A stretch of 64,000 nucleotides of DNA, from contig NMRB01002091.1 of assembly GCA_002633025.1 (NCBI GenBank), positions 1 to 64,000 of the forward strand, read 5' to 3'. The notes beneath the pieces were generated by a model that made no database searches, had not been told where the DNA came from, and saw nothing but the letters and a program-made list of their open reading frames with translations. Shown piece by piece: positions 1 to 13,000 of the stretch (the first letter of the stretch is position 1; every line of letters begins with the position of its first letter). The position numbers were made by a program, and so were the translations under genes. The stretch is from Notospermus geniculatus. Its lineage: Eukaryota > Nemertea > Pilidiophora > Heteronemertea > Lineidae.

Positions 1-132
1 TGAATCAGAAACTAAGGATGCTACAGCAGTAGTCATTGATAAGTGTGTTTTCCTCTCATCCTTGTTGTTGCTTTTGGAAGCAACAGAAACAATACAATAA
101 TTTCTATTCAATTTTTGTTTTAATTCACCCAG

Positions 133-3100
133 CATCAAGGATTCACGGTGAGTCGTACGTGATACATCTGGTTGCAGCATTCACGAACTCATCACATCTG
201 AAACTAGCCTTACTGTTATTGTTATTAGTGAATTATTCTGAAGATAAAAGCTGCGCTTCCACAACAGCTTTTAAACCAGGTGTAACGTTTTTCAGTGTGG
301 CCGTTTTTCTGTGCGATTCCCATTGTTCGGAACACACTGGGAAACGAATTCGCTGTTTCTCTGTGTGTCGCCCATTGTCCAGTCGCCGCTTATTCCGTCA
401 ATCTATTGTATTGTCACACTGGCTCACGGGCCTCACTGAAAAACGTTACACCGGTCTTATTAATAGGGAGTTTTCGCAAAGCCCCCGAAACGCGAACGCG
501 AACGTCTATCCTTTTGTTCGGTGTTGTCGTCGTGCCATCGAACAATGGGTTTGGCGTTGGCGTTGGAGTTTCGGGGGCTTTGCGAAAACTCCCTAATACC
601 GGTGTCTGTCCGCGAATAAATAAGACCCGATATTTCACAGCTTGCGCTTCCACAACAGACACCCCTAATGCATTGAGTTTTGTCGCAAATGTGCGCTTGG
701 CTGTACAGTTGTCAACGCATGGAATCATTTATTTTCCTAACTTTCTTGCTTTTGTACAGGATCCTTCGAGGGACATAAGTGGAACTCAGTGTTCAGAGAA
801 GGGCATTACCAGACAGGAAGTGGTGTGCAGATAAAACAATTAAACAGTCAAAATAGAAACGCGAAAATAAGAAGATACATGGTCTTCTCTGGAAGTGGAA
901 AATCGTATATTAAGGTGACTGACATCCCGAAACTGGAATCCTTTTCTGTGTTCGGCTATATCAAAGTGGGATCGAAGCCGGATGGTACTATTCTCGCCTT
1001 TAAAAGGGATGGCCAGGTAACGTATAGCGAAAATACTCAAATTGTGAGCGCCTATTAAATGTGTAGAAAAAGCGGACACCTAAGCTTTAGAATCCATTCA
1101 CGCGATTTTCGTGCCGCGCGATGTCGCATCCTTTGTCCACGATCAACGCGGCGAAAACAAACAATGCTTTCGAGCGTCTGCGGCAAGAAACTCGCGTGAA
1201 TGGATTCTTAGGGTAAGGCTTCCTTTACATAGAAGTATACGGTATACGAAAACGCCGGTTAACAAAGATGCATTTTCTCCACATCTTACACCACAATAAC
1301 TCGCCTTGAAGAGGGGAAATGAGCTTTTAGAGGAAATATTAGTTTTGTCCCGTTTTGCTCTGGGGCAGTTGTCCCTGCCCCCCCCCCCGCTAGCTACGCC
1401 CCTTGTTGACGTGAGGTAGGTATAGTACATACGTGTAAATATTTTTTTTTACCTTTTGTGTTCGAATAGTCTCAGCTTGGGGTCGAAATCGTGTTGGAGC
1501 TGGGGATATTAACAGTAATTATCAAAGGACGGGAGTCAGAACAACCACAAGAAGTTCAATTCCCGAAGATCAAAGTCGGAAGATGGGCTAATATCGGAAT
1601 GAGTTACAACCATCTGACAAGCATCCTGATCCTATGGGTGGACGGTGAAACGATCCTACAGTGGTTAAACCCAGTCATTCCAGACACCAGAGGTTCCATC
1701 TACATTGGTGGGACAGGGACGAATTCTCAAAGGTCCTACTTCCAAGGCTCGATGTGTGGAATATCTTATATGACTTCTGCCATTCCCGGAACAAGGGTTC
1801 TCAAATATATGAATATCTACTCGTCAGCTCTAGGTAAACGTTGATTCGTGTCTGGTCCACTCAGCTTCACATTTGAATATTAATGAATGAAATTCTTGTT
1901 AAAAAGAAACTGACATATTAGGGAGGTTGCGAAATCAAACGATAAACGTAAACGTAACCGTCAACGACAACTTTATTTTTTGTACCGAAAATGCAATGCA
2001 AAATCTGGTCAATGTGTAGTATGAAAAATAACGTTGTCGTAACGGTTTGGTTTATCGTTTGATTTCGAAACCTCCCCAATCTTTTTTCCACGCCGTAGAT
2101 CTCAGTGAACTTAAGCCTTCTGAACTTCAAGTCAATATTTTTATCGCTATCTTTTACTCTTTCAGCATCCAAGGAAGGTAAGTTGTATTGAAGGAAGTTG
2201 ATCTTTTAAATGTACATGTAGTTAAAAATAATGTATCACGGATATTTTCGCGGGCCATGAAAATCATTGTTCATTTACATTTTGTTTGTTTATGTCCTGT
2301 CTTTCTTTGTCTTATAAAGAATTTTTTGTGGCATGCACCTCTAGAAATTCTGTTGATGTAGAAAGTATTCAATTTGGTGGGTTGTCATGTCCCAAAAGTC
2401 CAAAATAATGTATCCATGTTTACAAACACTGAATGTACAATGAAATCATGATACATTATCTTTAAAATCGGTCCACCGGTTCCATTAAAGTCGCATCTAA
2501 TCATGATGCATGTTTGGGATATTAGGCCAATACGTCTTCTTTCACCATTGAAGCGGGTTTTGATGACGTACATGTATGAACATTCTGCGGACACCATGGC
2601 TTGCATGATATGGGATCGGAGCAACTCGGACATCTTCGGCATTGTGGATAGTCCATGGCGTACGGGGTATATGCATGGTGTTCAATTAAAACGTGGTCAA
2701 AACAAACATTTCTGGACAACATCCTGTGGAAACACAACACTCACTTTTTGAAATCTCCAAACCTGCTGTTCAGTATCACTTCCAATTTCACAAGCACTCT
2801 TTTCGGGAGCGGGTGCATTGGCATCATGCAAAATGCACGCTTACAGTTGGCGTCATGCAAAATGCACGCTTACAGTTGGCGTCATGCAAAATGCACGCTT
2901 ACAGTTGGCGTCATGCAAAATGCACGCTTTCAGTTTCATCCCCATCGATGCAATCATTGTGCCCCTGGCGCGGCACCTAGAATCTCAACTTGTGTTTCTA
3001 GAATGAATCTTTTTATTTTGGATAATCACCTTTCTTGTACATGTATTTATTCAACCTTAGGTCATCCCCGCCCCTACCCCAAAATATAAACTGCCCCCTG

Positions 3101-3264
3101 GTTCCAATAAACAGAAAAAACAAAAATACATAAAAAACAGGAAAAAAACTATAAACGTGTACATGTACGTAATTGTATTTTATTGGCATAATATTTATTT
3201 TCTGTCAGTGAGAAGATACTACGCCGAGAGCCAAGGAAAAGTGCAATGTAAGTTCGTTTTTTAG
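133..3264 (+). CDS. Gene 0: 3' end of a secreted laminin-G-like protein (partial)
   Basis: Exons read from splice signals and frame: 133-147 (15 nt), 760-1016, 1476-1835, 2166-2177 (12 nt) and 3209 to a stop at 3262-3264. The 133-147, 760-1016 and 2166-2177 joins are phase 1; the 1016/1476 join is phase 0. The two middle exons encode about 205 residues of a laminin-G-like / concanavalin-A-like fold. It starts GSFEGHKW and has the strand motif RWANIGMSYNHL, then ILILWVDG, then SIYIGG and YFQGSMCGISY, matching the family pattern W-h-x-h-x-h-x-Y-(x)-h-x-h-W-h-D-G ... Y-h-G-G ... F-x-G. The start GSFEGHK parallels GSIFGHK in gene B, so this is a diverged paralogue. The 5' part lies left of the window. 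The last exon is uncertain: a good GT donor at 3248 could carry the message further. Role inferred only: extracellular matrix or ligand binding. Confidence 0.7.
279..452. mobile_element. Short terminal-inverted-repeat element in gene 0 intron
   Basis: GGTGTAACGTTTTTCAGTG at 279 is repeated as its reverse complement ending at 452. No coding capacity, so a non-autonomous DNA element (MITE-like). It lies in the intron between exons 133-147 and 760-1016. Confidence 0.7.
474..595. mobile_element. Palindromic TAGGGAG...CTCCCTA element
   Basis: Begins TAGGGAGTTTTCGCAAAG and ends with its reverse complement. The arms also pair further inward (CCCCCGAAACGC against the matching right arm). One of several hairpin elements in the window that share only their outer bases while the inner arms differ. 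Confidence 0.65.
1087..1210. mobile_element. Short inverted-repeat element in the laminin-G intron
   Basis: TAGAATCCATTCACGCGA on the left is mirrored by TCGCGTGAATGGATTCTTA on the right, about 125 bp in all. It sits in the phase-0 intron that splits the laminin-G domain of gene 0. Non-autonomous, no ORF. Confidence 0.65.
1919..2078. mobile_element. Palindromic TAGGGAGGTT... element
   Basis: Starts TTAGGGAGGTTGCGAAATC and ends GATTTCGAAACCTCCCC, with long complementary arms around a CAATGTGTAG-like centre. Same outer bases as the elements at 474, 14523, 42494, 46363, 46842 and 47283, but a different interior. Confidence 0.6.
2227..2466. mobile_element. TTAA-type element, ATGTATCACGG family, copy 1
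   Basis: Begins AATGTATCACGGATATTTTC and ends CATGATACATTATCTTTAA, with imperfect inverted ends. The same sequence recurs at 34199-34502 and, in opposite orientation, at 35375-35630. The interior has no ORF. The copy at 35375 shows a clean TTAA target site, suggesting a piggyBac-type mobiliser. Confidence 0.7.
2822..2936. repeat. 29-bp tandem repeat, about 4 units
   Basis: The unit reads GTCATGCAAAATGCACGC followed by TTACAGTTGGC, repeated head to tail almost without change and ending in a diverged last unit. All three frames stay open across it, but nothing else suggests it is coding. Confidence 0.85.
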
Positions 3265-3296
3265 ACTAACGCAAACTCTTAAAGTCCCGATCATTG

Positions 3297-3450
3297 CTTT
3301 GTGTGGGGCGAAAAGCCACGGCGTTGTGTGGAGCGAGAAGCCACGGCGTTGTGTGTGGCGAAAAGCCACGGCGTTGTGTGGGGTGAAAAGCCACGGCGTT
3401 GTGTGGGGTGAAAAGCCTCGGCGTTGTGTGGGGTGAAAAGCCACGGCGTC
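3297..3450. repeat. 25-bp minisatellite, about 6 units
   Basis: Unit GTGTGGGGCGAAAAGCCACG plus GCGTT, with small differences such as GGGTG for GGGCG. Located just downstream of the likely end of gene 0. The long minus-strand ORFs through it (HTTPWLF-type repeats) follow from the unit length and are not a gene. Confidence 0.85.
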
Positions 3451-4361
3451 TTCTTTCCACGAGAACGCGCGATAAAAATCATATATATTTCATCGGAGCA
3501 ATATAAAGTTGCAAAAAGCAGTGAGGTCTTGAAATCATTAGAACATGGAACAATATTTCTTCCTTTCCATTAATTGTTAACAAAAAGCAAGAAATGTTAT
3601 CTTATTTGCTGCGGACTGGCTGGGGATACATCGAATGCGTTTTGTTGATGCATGCAGCAGACTTCGTTGTTTTCCGCTGCAGTGTACGCAAGCAAAGGTT
3701 TTCAAAGAATCTGGCACATGCGTTGCCCTGTCGCATGCGATACCGCATTCGGTGTCAAGTAGCCTTAAAGCTGAACTAGATCAATAAAAAGCCCCCATGC
3801 GACGAGCAAGAGAAATGCTAACGCCCTGCAAACACCTCAAACGAAGGGTCAGAACNAGGCATTCGTTAATACGTCCAGCAGTGTCTACCACTGGAGCTGG
3901 ACATCGTCTAGGTCGCAGTAAATCAGGAATCAGTTTAATGGCATTTGGCGTCTGACAGGTTGGCACCACCAAGCATGAAATATTGGACTTCCAAAACAAC
4001 AGAAATTAATTTGACACATTAGAAATTCCCATCATACCAAAATTCAGGGAACAGAAGGATTGGGATATAAAGATAAGCATGACAACGTTGTGGTTTCTCT
4101 GAAGAATTTAGGGGCTAAACGAAGTTGCGTCGACATTTTCCTGAATTGGTCGACTACTGAATTTGGTGTGCATTGCTGCCCGCATTCTGAAGAGGGCAAC
4201 CGATGTCTGAACGTCCACATTCCAGCGGGTCGATTGGATGACACAATCTTCCACCCACACACACAGTCAATGATCCATTCTCTGAATGTATGGCCAACAT
4301 CTACACCTGCCACCTACTACAATCGGCCACGCATGCTGTTCGATCATGATAGGCTACTTAA

Positions 4362-4574
4362 AGGGAGACATGCGAAAAATATTGCCCAGCGGGCACAAGT
4401 TGTCACTCGGGGTGTGTTTTTTTACAAACTAGTGTTTTTTGGTTAGATACGTGTTCTAAGCTCACTAATAGCTCTACAGGGGCCTGTGATATAGCGTGTC
4501 ACCGTGTATTAACAGACGGCGCTACAAATCAGACAACTTGTGCCCGCCGGGAAATATTTTTCGCATGTCTCCCT
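4362..4574. mobile_element. TTAA hairpin element, internally deleted copy, absent from copy B
   Basis: Flanked by TTAA at 4358-4361 and 4575-4578. Starts AGGGAGACATGCG and ends CGCATGTCTCCCT. Most of the left arm is missing compared with the full copies at 12723 and 63691. Copy B at about 17367 reads GGCTACTTAAAAAATGG, the exact empty site with one TTAA. Confidence 0.9.
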
Positions 4575-4792
4575 TTAAAAAATGGTCCATGGACCACGTG
4601 CTCATCCGTTTGGACATACATGTAATAGTGTAATGGTTTCAAAATGATCAAGGCAATGCTATACTCGCTGTAAACTGTCCATTTTTTATCAAATTTCATG
4701 AGTTTCCTCATAAAGGTTTCCATGTGGGTATAAGATGTAGACCCTGAATCTGAGTTTCCAAAAAATCGAATGAAAAATTTGATTGGATTCAG

Positions 4793-5033
4793 CTAGTAAG
4801 GATAATAAGCAAGAAGTCAATCTCCAGAATTCACGAATTTTCGACCCCAACCGGGGTCTTTTTCAAGTGGAACTTTACAATCTGAAACTCTAGAAAAGAC
4901 CACTTGAAAAAGACCCCGGTTGGGGTCGAAAATTCGTGAATTCTGGAGATTGACTTCTTGCTTATTATCATTTTGTGTGTCAATTTTGTGTTATTCTGTA
5001 TCTTGGATTTATTTGTGCACACGCTTTAAGCTG
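4793..5033. mobile_element. Inverted pair of a retroelement-like 3' end, only in copy A
   Basis: Two arms face each other around 30 bp: CAATCTCCAGAATTCACG on the left and its complement on the right. Each contains GACCCCGGTTGGGGTCG. The right arm continues as TTATCATTTTGTGTGTC, which also occurs singly at 32936-33070 and in diverged form at 39470-39595. Copy B has no insertion here (about 17585). The family is unknown; a Penelope-like or other retroelement tail is a guess. Confidence 0.6.
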
Positions 5034-6536
5034 GTAAGGATTGGTATTCAAAAATTATGATATGAGCAATCATCACGCAATATGTAAATCATAGAGAGAA
5101 TCTAGAGCCGAGGAATCGATCCACAATCAATGAGCAGCGACTGATCGATTATCTGGCAACAATTGAAGCATATTTCGGCCATTAAATTGTTACCAACACC
5201 TGCAAATTAAGGAGAGCAGTTTAAGGGCATATTTCTCCCCTGAACTTGGCGTGAACACGAAGCACGTATCATATCCGTAATGTAGAATAGATAAGACATA
5301 TCAAAGTCCTAAGACAAGGGTAGCTTCATCATGACTATAGATAGTTGAGGATGCCCGTTAATTTAACCCTTGCATATCAATGCGAACTACACCAGGTGAA
5401 ATTTCTCACCGAATATTTTCAAGTCGTGGAGCCTTTAATAAAATATATTGATATGTGTCTGGTCTCTTGTCGTTTGCATTTTGATACAGACCACGTTGTG
5501 CTTTCAAAGCACAGGCCGTTTTCTCTTCTTTCTGTGTCCCCACCAACAAACAAGGAATACTTTAAAATAGGTAGGGTCACAGATGCTGATACATATTTGC
5601 TATATTTGCGAGGTTGTTTTAAGTTGCTGAGTAGAAATGAATACATTTCACTATGGTATGTCAATTTCAAGTTTTCCCTATTTCAGCCATGTTACATTTT
5701 ACGTACGCCATAATGTGCTGTACATTAAGGTTCATTCGCCTTGTCTCTTGTACACTAAGGTTCATTCGCCTTGTCGCCTCTTTAAAATCAGACTTTTTGA
5801 TTTTCGAAGTTGGTTTCAACTTGAACCTCATTGCTATATCAGTTTACTCAGCGTCATGCCTCCAGGCAAACGCAAAAAAAATTATACGCTTATCAAAACG
5901 AATACAATATGTTGGGCTAAAATGTTTTGTCATAAACTGTAAGTACATGTACATGTAGGTATACATGTATGTATTGACATCAACATTGCTAAGTACCCGC
6001 AGTAAATATGAGAAGTGGATCATGTTGTCATAACATCAAAATCGTAGAAAAGTTGCAGATTCATTCAATTTCATCTTTCCAAATACCGGTAGGCAATTTT
6101 TATTGAGTTTTTTTAATCTTTTCAAATCACCTGTTACAGTTATTCAGAATATGTGCTGATAAATCTTTACATGTGATTTGTTGGTTCTTTAATTCTGCAA
6201 CACACTGCATAGAAATAACTGTTCTACTGGAAATAATTGTTCAACAGAATTCATGATGTTATGCTGCCAATATATTGATATTTGAGAACATAAGTATCGA
6301 TATCAATATGAATGGGCCGGGAAGTAATTATTGTCAGAACCAACCACGCACACATACTGCACCATTCAATAAGGGTATCATAATTTTATAGAGAAAGTTA
6401 AGGAGAAGGCTCCTGCATCCCTTCTCGATTAAAGAAGACAATGACGATGGTGTGTAAGAAAATATTGATAATTAATATATTTATACACCATCACAATTAT
6501 TTAATGGTTCGAATGGTATACTGTATGAGGTATTAT

Positions 6537-7025
6537 CCTAAAGGAATCAACCATAAAGGTTTAACTGCGAACGATGAGCTTACTGAGGGAGACACTTCCT
6601 TTGTTGCCACCAGATGTCTCTCACTGCCTGAATTTTGGCTTTACGTAATAGGCACGAGCTTCAACTTTTTTTGTGGTGAAGAGGTACATGAACCTGCCAA
6701 CATGATGCTTTGAATTCCATTTCTGACGATAACTGAGCTACTTTCAGCACAATTAGTGTTCCATGTACAAATGTACGTCAGCCTATTCAAATGTACACCG
6801 ATGACCCTGAACACACATCGTTCGTGGGGTTCTCATTAATTCAGACCTTTTGTATCATAAGATCAACTAGTCGGAATTCAACAAAATTTACAGTGAATGT
6901 GCAGAAGGGTCTTGCCTATCACATGGAAACGTCAGAATGCAAATCTGTTGGGCTTTAAAGGCATATTGTCCACATTTATAAAATGCTAAATTTGTCAGTT
7001 GAACCTTTATCGTTGATTCCTTTAT
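6537..7025. mobile_element. 490-bp terminal-inverted-repeat element just upstream of the gene A signal-peptide exon
   Basis: Ends are TAAAGGAATCAACCATAAAG and the complementary TTGATTCCTTTAT. A near-duplicate of GGTATTAT borders both sides. The second copy at 49331-49825 has the same interior. Copy B lacks it: GAGGTATT runs straight into TATTTCCAG at 19113-19129. It ends about 18 bp before the acceptor of the first coding exon of gene A, so it replaced the sequence that would hold the branch point. No transposase ORF. Confidence 0.88.
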
Positions 7026-7068
7026 GGTATTATGTATTTCCAGGTTTGGTGGAATATTCAATCCGACA

Positions 7069-10000
7069 ATGTTGGGCCCAAAGGTCCTCTTGCTGTTCAA
7101 CGTTTTTACGACTTTGTCCATCAGCCAAGCCAGTAAGTCGTTATTGTCTTATCATGCCTTTTTATAGACCGAGCAAAGCCAAAATTATAAAGTGAACATT
7201 GTACTGCATAAAACTTCACCAGAGCTAAAGCTTTACCACCCTACATGCCACATAGGTTCAATACATTCTCGTATAACAACATGTACGTGTATATTGCACC
7301 AACATTCACAGGGCGCACGCTACCGGCAGAGCCTTCACCTCGTGTACGAATCCCAAAGAAATATGTTGTACCCTATAAAGACCGATGCCCGACAGGAACA
7401 CAAAATGAGGGGAAAAAATATTGCGTTGGTAAGAGTTATTTACTGAAATCAACATATCTGCCTTAATTCCAATAGACATGATAGATTGGATGACAATTCT
7501 GCATTATGAACTGCGAAAAAGTGAGAGTATATAGTTTTTTGTTATGTTTTTTGGCTTCCATCGATCAGTGATGGATTTGATGGCTGACCTTGTTTACTTT
7601 TCCAGTGACAAACCTGTCGGCATTTCTCAAATGGGGTAAGTTTCTTGTTCATCAGAAAAAAATATTGCATAGCTATAACAATCAACATTTCACAAAATAA
7701 AATGAAAGAACAATTAACAATTACGTGTAATACTTTGTTCATATAGTAAAATTTTGTTCAAACAGTAAAAAGGGGAGAAAAAAGTAAGAAGACATAGATA
7801 TTATAATGCTGGGAATACGCAAAATACTTTGAATTACCCCTTTTTTCTTCTTGGTAAATTACAGGTCAATCAATGGGAATGAAAGTCGGTACGTGTATTA
7901 TCAAAACAATCTTATATGCAAAATATATCAGTGCTTCGAAAAAAGGTTTCAGTGGAAGAATGACGACAATTTAGAAAACTTCCAAGAATATATTTGAAAA
8001 AAAGTGAAAGCTTTATGGTACCGTCCATGCCGATGGTTTATTTATGGTACCGTAAGGGGATGGTTTATCTGTTGTACCGTAAGCGGATGGTTTATCTGTT
8101 GTACCATAAGGGGATGGTTTATTTATGGTATCATTAAAACAAAAGGTTTATCTATGGATGGTTTATTCATGGTACCGTAAGCGGATGGTTTATTTATGGT
8201 GCCGTCAGCAGATGGTTCATTTATGGCACCGTAAGCAGATGGTTTTACGTAACCTAGGTACATGTACATGTAAACGATTATCACAGCAGGAAGAAACTCA
8301 AAGTTCCATGATAATTTAAATTCCTTATCAAGTCACATTTTTAATCGAAATCATTGTTTTTTTTTCTTCATTTAAGAGAGACACCAGAATGGAAACATAG
8401 GTAATATTATTAAAACAACAAATTCAATTACAAATGTCATCCGTCTGATAAAAATGTTTGCTTTAATCTAGAGGATGGGCTAATTTGAAGACAGCCCACG
8501 ACATTCAAGATTAATTGTGTCGTGATTTCACCATGGTTATTTAAGATACCCAAAAGCTACGATTGTGCAGAGTTGCCATCATGCGACTCGACATGGATTA
8601 GTAGATTAGAATACCTGCATCTACACGACATTTTTACCTTGTCTTCAGTTTCAATGGGATGTAAGTACTTGAATTTTAAATCAAGCCTGAATATCAGAGA
8701 CGTTATCGTATCGGCGAAAATTGTTTTTAATATCCCCTGTCACTAAATCACGGTAAAATATTTTGGCAGATTCGAATTACTAGGTCATGATTCAGTTATT
8801 CCTTGTACATGCTACTTTTTGGTCAGTAAAAAGCACCTTTCTCCAGAGACGTACCTCACATTCAAATAGATTCATAACAGCATTCATACCATCAGACCAT
8901 TCATACCATCAGACTTGTTCTTTTGTAGTTTCATTGTCACATCAAGTTAAAACAAGGATATTTCATTACTCACGCTTTTTTCATCGATATGTCTATAAGT
9001 CTTGGACATGATAATTGTTTTTCACATTTCACATTCATGACAAAAATTCATTAACACCTCTCCCTCAATATTTCAGTCAACTTCCCAGGTAAGCTAAATC
9101 GTGTTTTGTCAGCATTTAGATGTATAGCATAACACTGGATTTCCTTTCAAAAAATCAGTGACGAAACCTAACGTTGTTGCTGATGGTTCCTTGAGGATCG
9201 GATCCTTCCTTGTTTTTTTCTAATGGTCATAAAAGAAAACATAATAAGCTAAAACGGTTTAAAATTTTTATCTATTCCACGGATCCGATAAGATTACAGA
9301 TTTATTTTTTGCAACAGAAATACCTATACCTAAAAATATACTACCCAAGAAAAGGTGTCCAAAATTGGCAGAGGATAGAGGAGAAAATTGCGTCTGTAAG
9401 TAGCTATTATTCTTACCCACCTTCCTGCTCTCTGACCCTAAGCTTCTGATACTTCTTTTCCACCTTGAAACGATAAAACCTCCTTGAAACATGAGACATA
9501 TAATATAATATAAAACGAAAAGTTGTCTCCAAATTTCGCAAATTTTCGACCCCAAGCGGGGTCTTCCTCAGGCACTTTCTAGTAAGAGATTACAGAAAAG
9601 ATTGAGCTGAATCCCAAATGTAGATCTAAAGTATCCCGTACAAACAGGAAGTGTCAGAGGTTAAGGTTGAATAGAGACCAAGCCCATGCATGAGACATGA
9701 GACAGTGGCCACTTAAGAAAAGTTAAATTCTACATGTAGTGTGCATCACAAAACGAGAATACGTCCAGATCATAGATTTAGAAGGGTCGTTTGCATGTGT
9801 TCTGGCTGTACAGTGATAGTTTATCCTTGGCACTTTCGTGCACACGAGTTGATATCCAGCTCCCGGACTAATAGATTAATACCAAATACATGTGTACATT
9901 TATTTTCAGTTCTTGGTCTGGTAACATTGGAGCGATGGGGTAAGCACAATCTACGGAGGTACTGGGCAGTGAATATTTTCCTTTGGAACATTCGATAAAA

Positions 10001-13000
10001 TACTTATTGTTAACCTTTGAGAATTGCAAAAGAAAGAATTACATGTACTACGCTCTTCAAGAAATAGAATCATTTTATCCATGATGCTGCACTGGTGCTG
10101 CACTGCACTGCCTTGGAGACTGCATAATAGAAGATAACACCACGAGTTTTCCTTTTATTCACTAATTTTCAATTTTTACGTTTAATTTTTCATTACAGCT
10201 GAAATGATGGGCGGAAAGTTAGGTAAAACATCAGTTGTAAAGTACGATTAACCCTAACTTCAACATGGCAAAGTGCCAGGTCTATACAACGACACCATAA
10301 AGTGAACACCCATAAACCACAAACTACAATATTTACCAGCTGACTGAGCAAAACCTTGGAGTATTTGCTATAGGCTGTTCAAGTGACCCTAACATCATTA
10401 GGTAACTGTGACATGGATTATTTACGACTGACTTGTGCACATTTCCAAGCTTGGCACTTTGCCCATGTTGAAGTTGGGGTGAATCATACTTTATCTAGAT
10501 TGTGAATGCTTACACGAGGAGTTGGACCACATACTGAGTATAATAAATCCAAATCTTGTAAGATTTACCTTGGCCTTCATGTAGCAGAAGTACTTTCGCA
10601 ATGATACATACATGTACTATCAATATATGACTGTCTCTCAAATTTGCCAACTACTGACGATGCACACCTCTGTACTCCAGAAAATCGTGGGAATGGGAAG
10701 GTCGATTTAGTATGTAAGTTATAGCCACATGGACAACAAGCATATAAAATTTGATTAAACCTAGATCGATTGGTAAAGTGTGGAGGACTCGCTTATTCAA
10801 TGTAAAATGTACATGACAGTCACTGTGTGTTTTACACCAGAAATGCTCATCGTTTTTGATACTACGTAGTTAATGTTGAGTGAAGCATTCAATTTGGGGA
10901 CACCCTAATCTGAGAGCCAAGAGCCNTTAGATTTTGGCTCTTAAATTAGGTTTGGCTCTTGGCTCTTTGGCTCTTGGCTCTTGGCTCTTTGGCTCTTGGC
11001 TCTTTGGCTCTTGGCTCTCAGATTAGGGTGTCCCGGCAATTTGTTATTTGCCGTTTCAGTTGGTGGAACGAGAATTACTATCAGTAAGTATTAAATACAA
11101 TGTAGGAAACAGTCCCAATATTCGTTGTCAACATCGATTCTGCTACAAGAACTTATAATATATACGACCTGGCCAGAGACAGGTTGCATGAGGCAGTTAT
11201 AAAATCAAGTATGATGTTTTTTATTGTTGTTAGGAATATAACTTTGTTTAAAACTTACGATGGTTTGAGCATCCCTTAAACAAGCAGAGGTACCGGCAGA
11301 CCTAATCCGCGACGCGGCGCTGACTATCAACTCGGTCATAACTGCGTCATTGAAAGTGAGGCTGACGTTATTTTCCAATTAATTCTGAATAGCACACCCT
11401 GTTTCTAGGCCAAATATAACTAAAACATTGCACTCAATTTCTGATTTTAATTTTCTATCATTAAGTACAGAAGTGCTAAAATATATCTTATGGCTTTTGA
11501 GCAAAAATCTCTGCGGGAACATGATGAATTTAATCGGTAAAGTTGACCATTTTAGCGTAAACGACAGGCGAATGGTCGACGTCATGGGTTGTGAATGACG
11601 CAGTTTTTGTAACGTCAGAATGACGCACGACGGCTGATGACGTTCAACAATCGCAAAGGCATGCGCACCTGCGTTTTAACCGAGTTGATGATCAGCGCCT
11701 CCTTTTGTTTGCCGGTACCCCACAACAATGCAGAATAACTCTTTACATTAAATTGAAAAGCAGTAGGCCCCTAACATGTTTTTTTCTCCACATTGAATAA
11801 AAGCTTTTTTAATTAGAAGATATTTTATGTTCACATATCTACTTTCCTCTGATTTCAAGAAGTTGTAATAAAAGGAGGTAAGCTGATAAAATCTTGGGTA
11901 GTTAACTTTACATCATCCTGTGGAAAAGATGGAAGTTCGTCAGACGCAGATGAGGTCTACGTATCATCTACTTAGCATTTCCTGTTTCCTAATCTTTGTT
12001 GCTTGTGGTGTTTACCAAATACGGCATGAACCACTCAGAGTTGTCACATGACCATGATCTTCCTTTTTTTAAATGAATTTGACGGAAATTTCCATGTTGC
12101 ATTCCAAATATGGCATCAGCCAATCAAATTTTAGACTTCAATCAATTCGCTACAAGTGCATTGATTCTAACACACGTGACACACAGGGATCCACCCTATG
12201 AGGCAATGATACTACTAGTAACTTAATAATAATAACTTATAATAATAACTTATAATAATAACTTATAATAATAACTTATAATAATAACTTATAATGCCTT
12301 GTTTCTTTTTTTCTGACAGGAAAACCAATCAGAGGTCCTTCTGGAGAGGGTACGTAGTAAACAAATCTTTAATACAATTCACACCGGTCTAATTAGGTCA
12401 TAAAATAAATTAATGACGGGGATTCCCACTGCATTCTAAATATGGCAGCACCAATCAAATTATAGTCATATGATCAATTTACTACAAGTGCACTGATGAC
12501 GTCCAACAGACGTGACACATCGGGGTACACCCAATGAAGCAATGAAAGTTACCTTGTAAATGTAATGCATTCCTTTTTCTGACAGGAAAACCAGTCAAAG
12601 GTCCATCTGGAGAGGGTGTGTAATATCTAAAAAGTCTTTAAAACAATTCGCACAGGCCTTGGTCAGAAAATGACTCGCTTACGGTAGTTATTCAACTATC
12701 TCATCACCAGATATGCCATTAAAGGGAGACATGCGAAAAATATTGCCCGGCGGGCACAAGTTGTCTGAGTTGTAGCGCCGTCTGTTAATACACGGTGACA
12801 CTACGCTATATCACAGGTGCCTGTAGAGCTATCAGTGAGTTTCGAACACTTTTCTAACCAAACGTATCTAAAAAACACAACACGTATCTAAAAACACACC
12901 ACGAGCTCATAAATTCGTGAGCTCGGGGTGTGTTTTTTACAAACTAGTGTTTTTTGGTTAGATACGTGTTCTAAGCTCACTAATAGCTCTACAGGCGCCT

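Larger units (their letters stand above)
3265..7043. other. Gene 0 / gene A intergenic region and 5' flank of gene A
   Basis: No convincing exon. It holds the minisatellite at 3297, the start of duplicated copy A (3860), a TTAA element (4362-4574), an inverted-repeat insertion (4793-5033) and a 490-bp terminal-inverted-repeat element (6537-7025). The part from 3860 is closely matched at 16539-19129, upstream of gene B, so any shared promoter and 5' leader of genes A and B should lie in these matched stretches. No TATA box or other promoter motif could be assigned with confidence. Confidence 0.5.

Noticed and set aside
36-834. Overlapping long + ORFs at the left end
   Set aside because: They run through two inverted-repeat elements and read differently in every frame; only the part after the acceptor at 758-759 fits an exon.
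3205-3482. Three minus-strand ORFs with HTTPWLF repeats
   Set aside because: Produced by a 25-bp minisatellite that is open in several frames; no start context or partner exons.
4060-4446. 128-codon + ORF, also partly present near 17133
   Set aside because: The copies diverge with frame shifts and different ends, and the ORF crosses a TTAA element; shared sequence reflects the segmental duplication.
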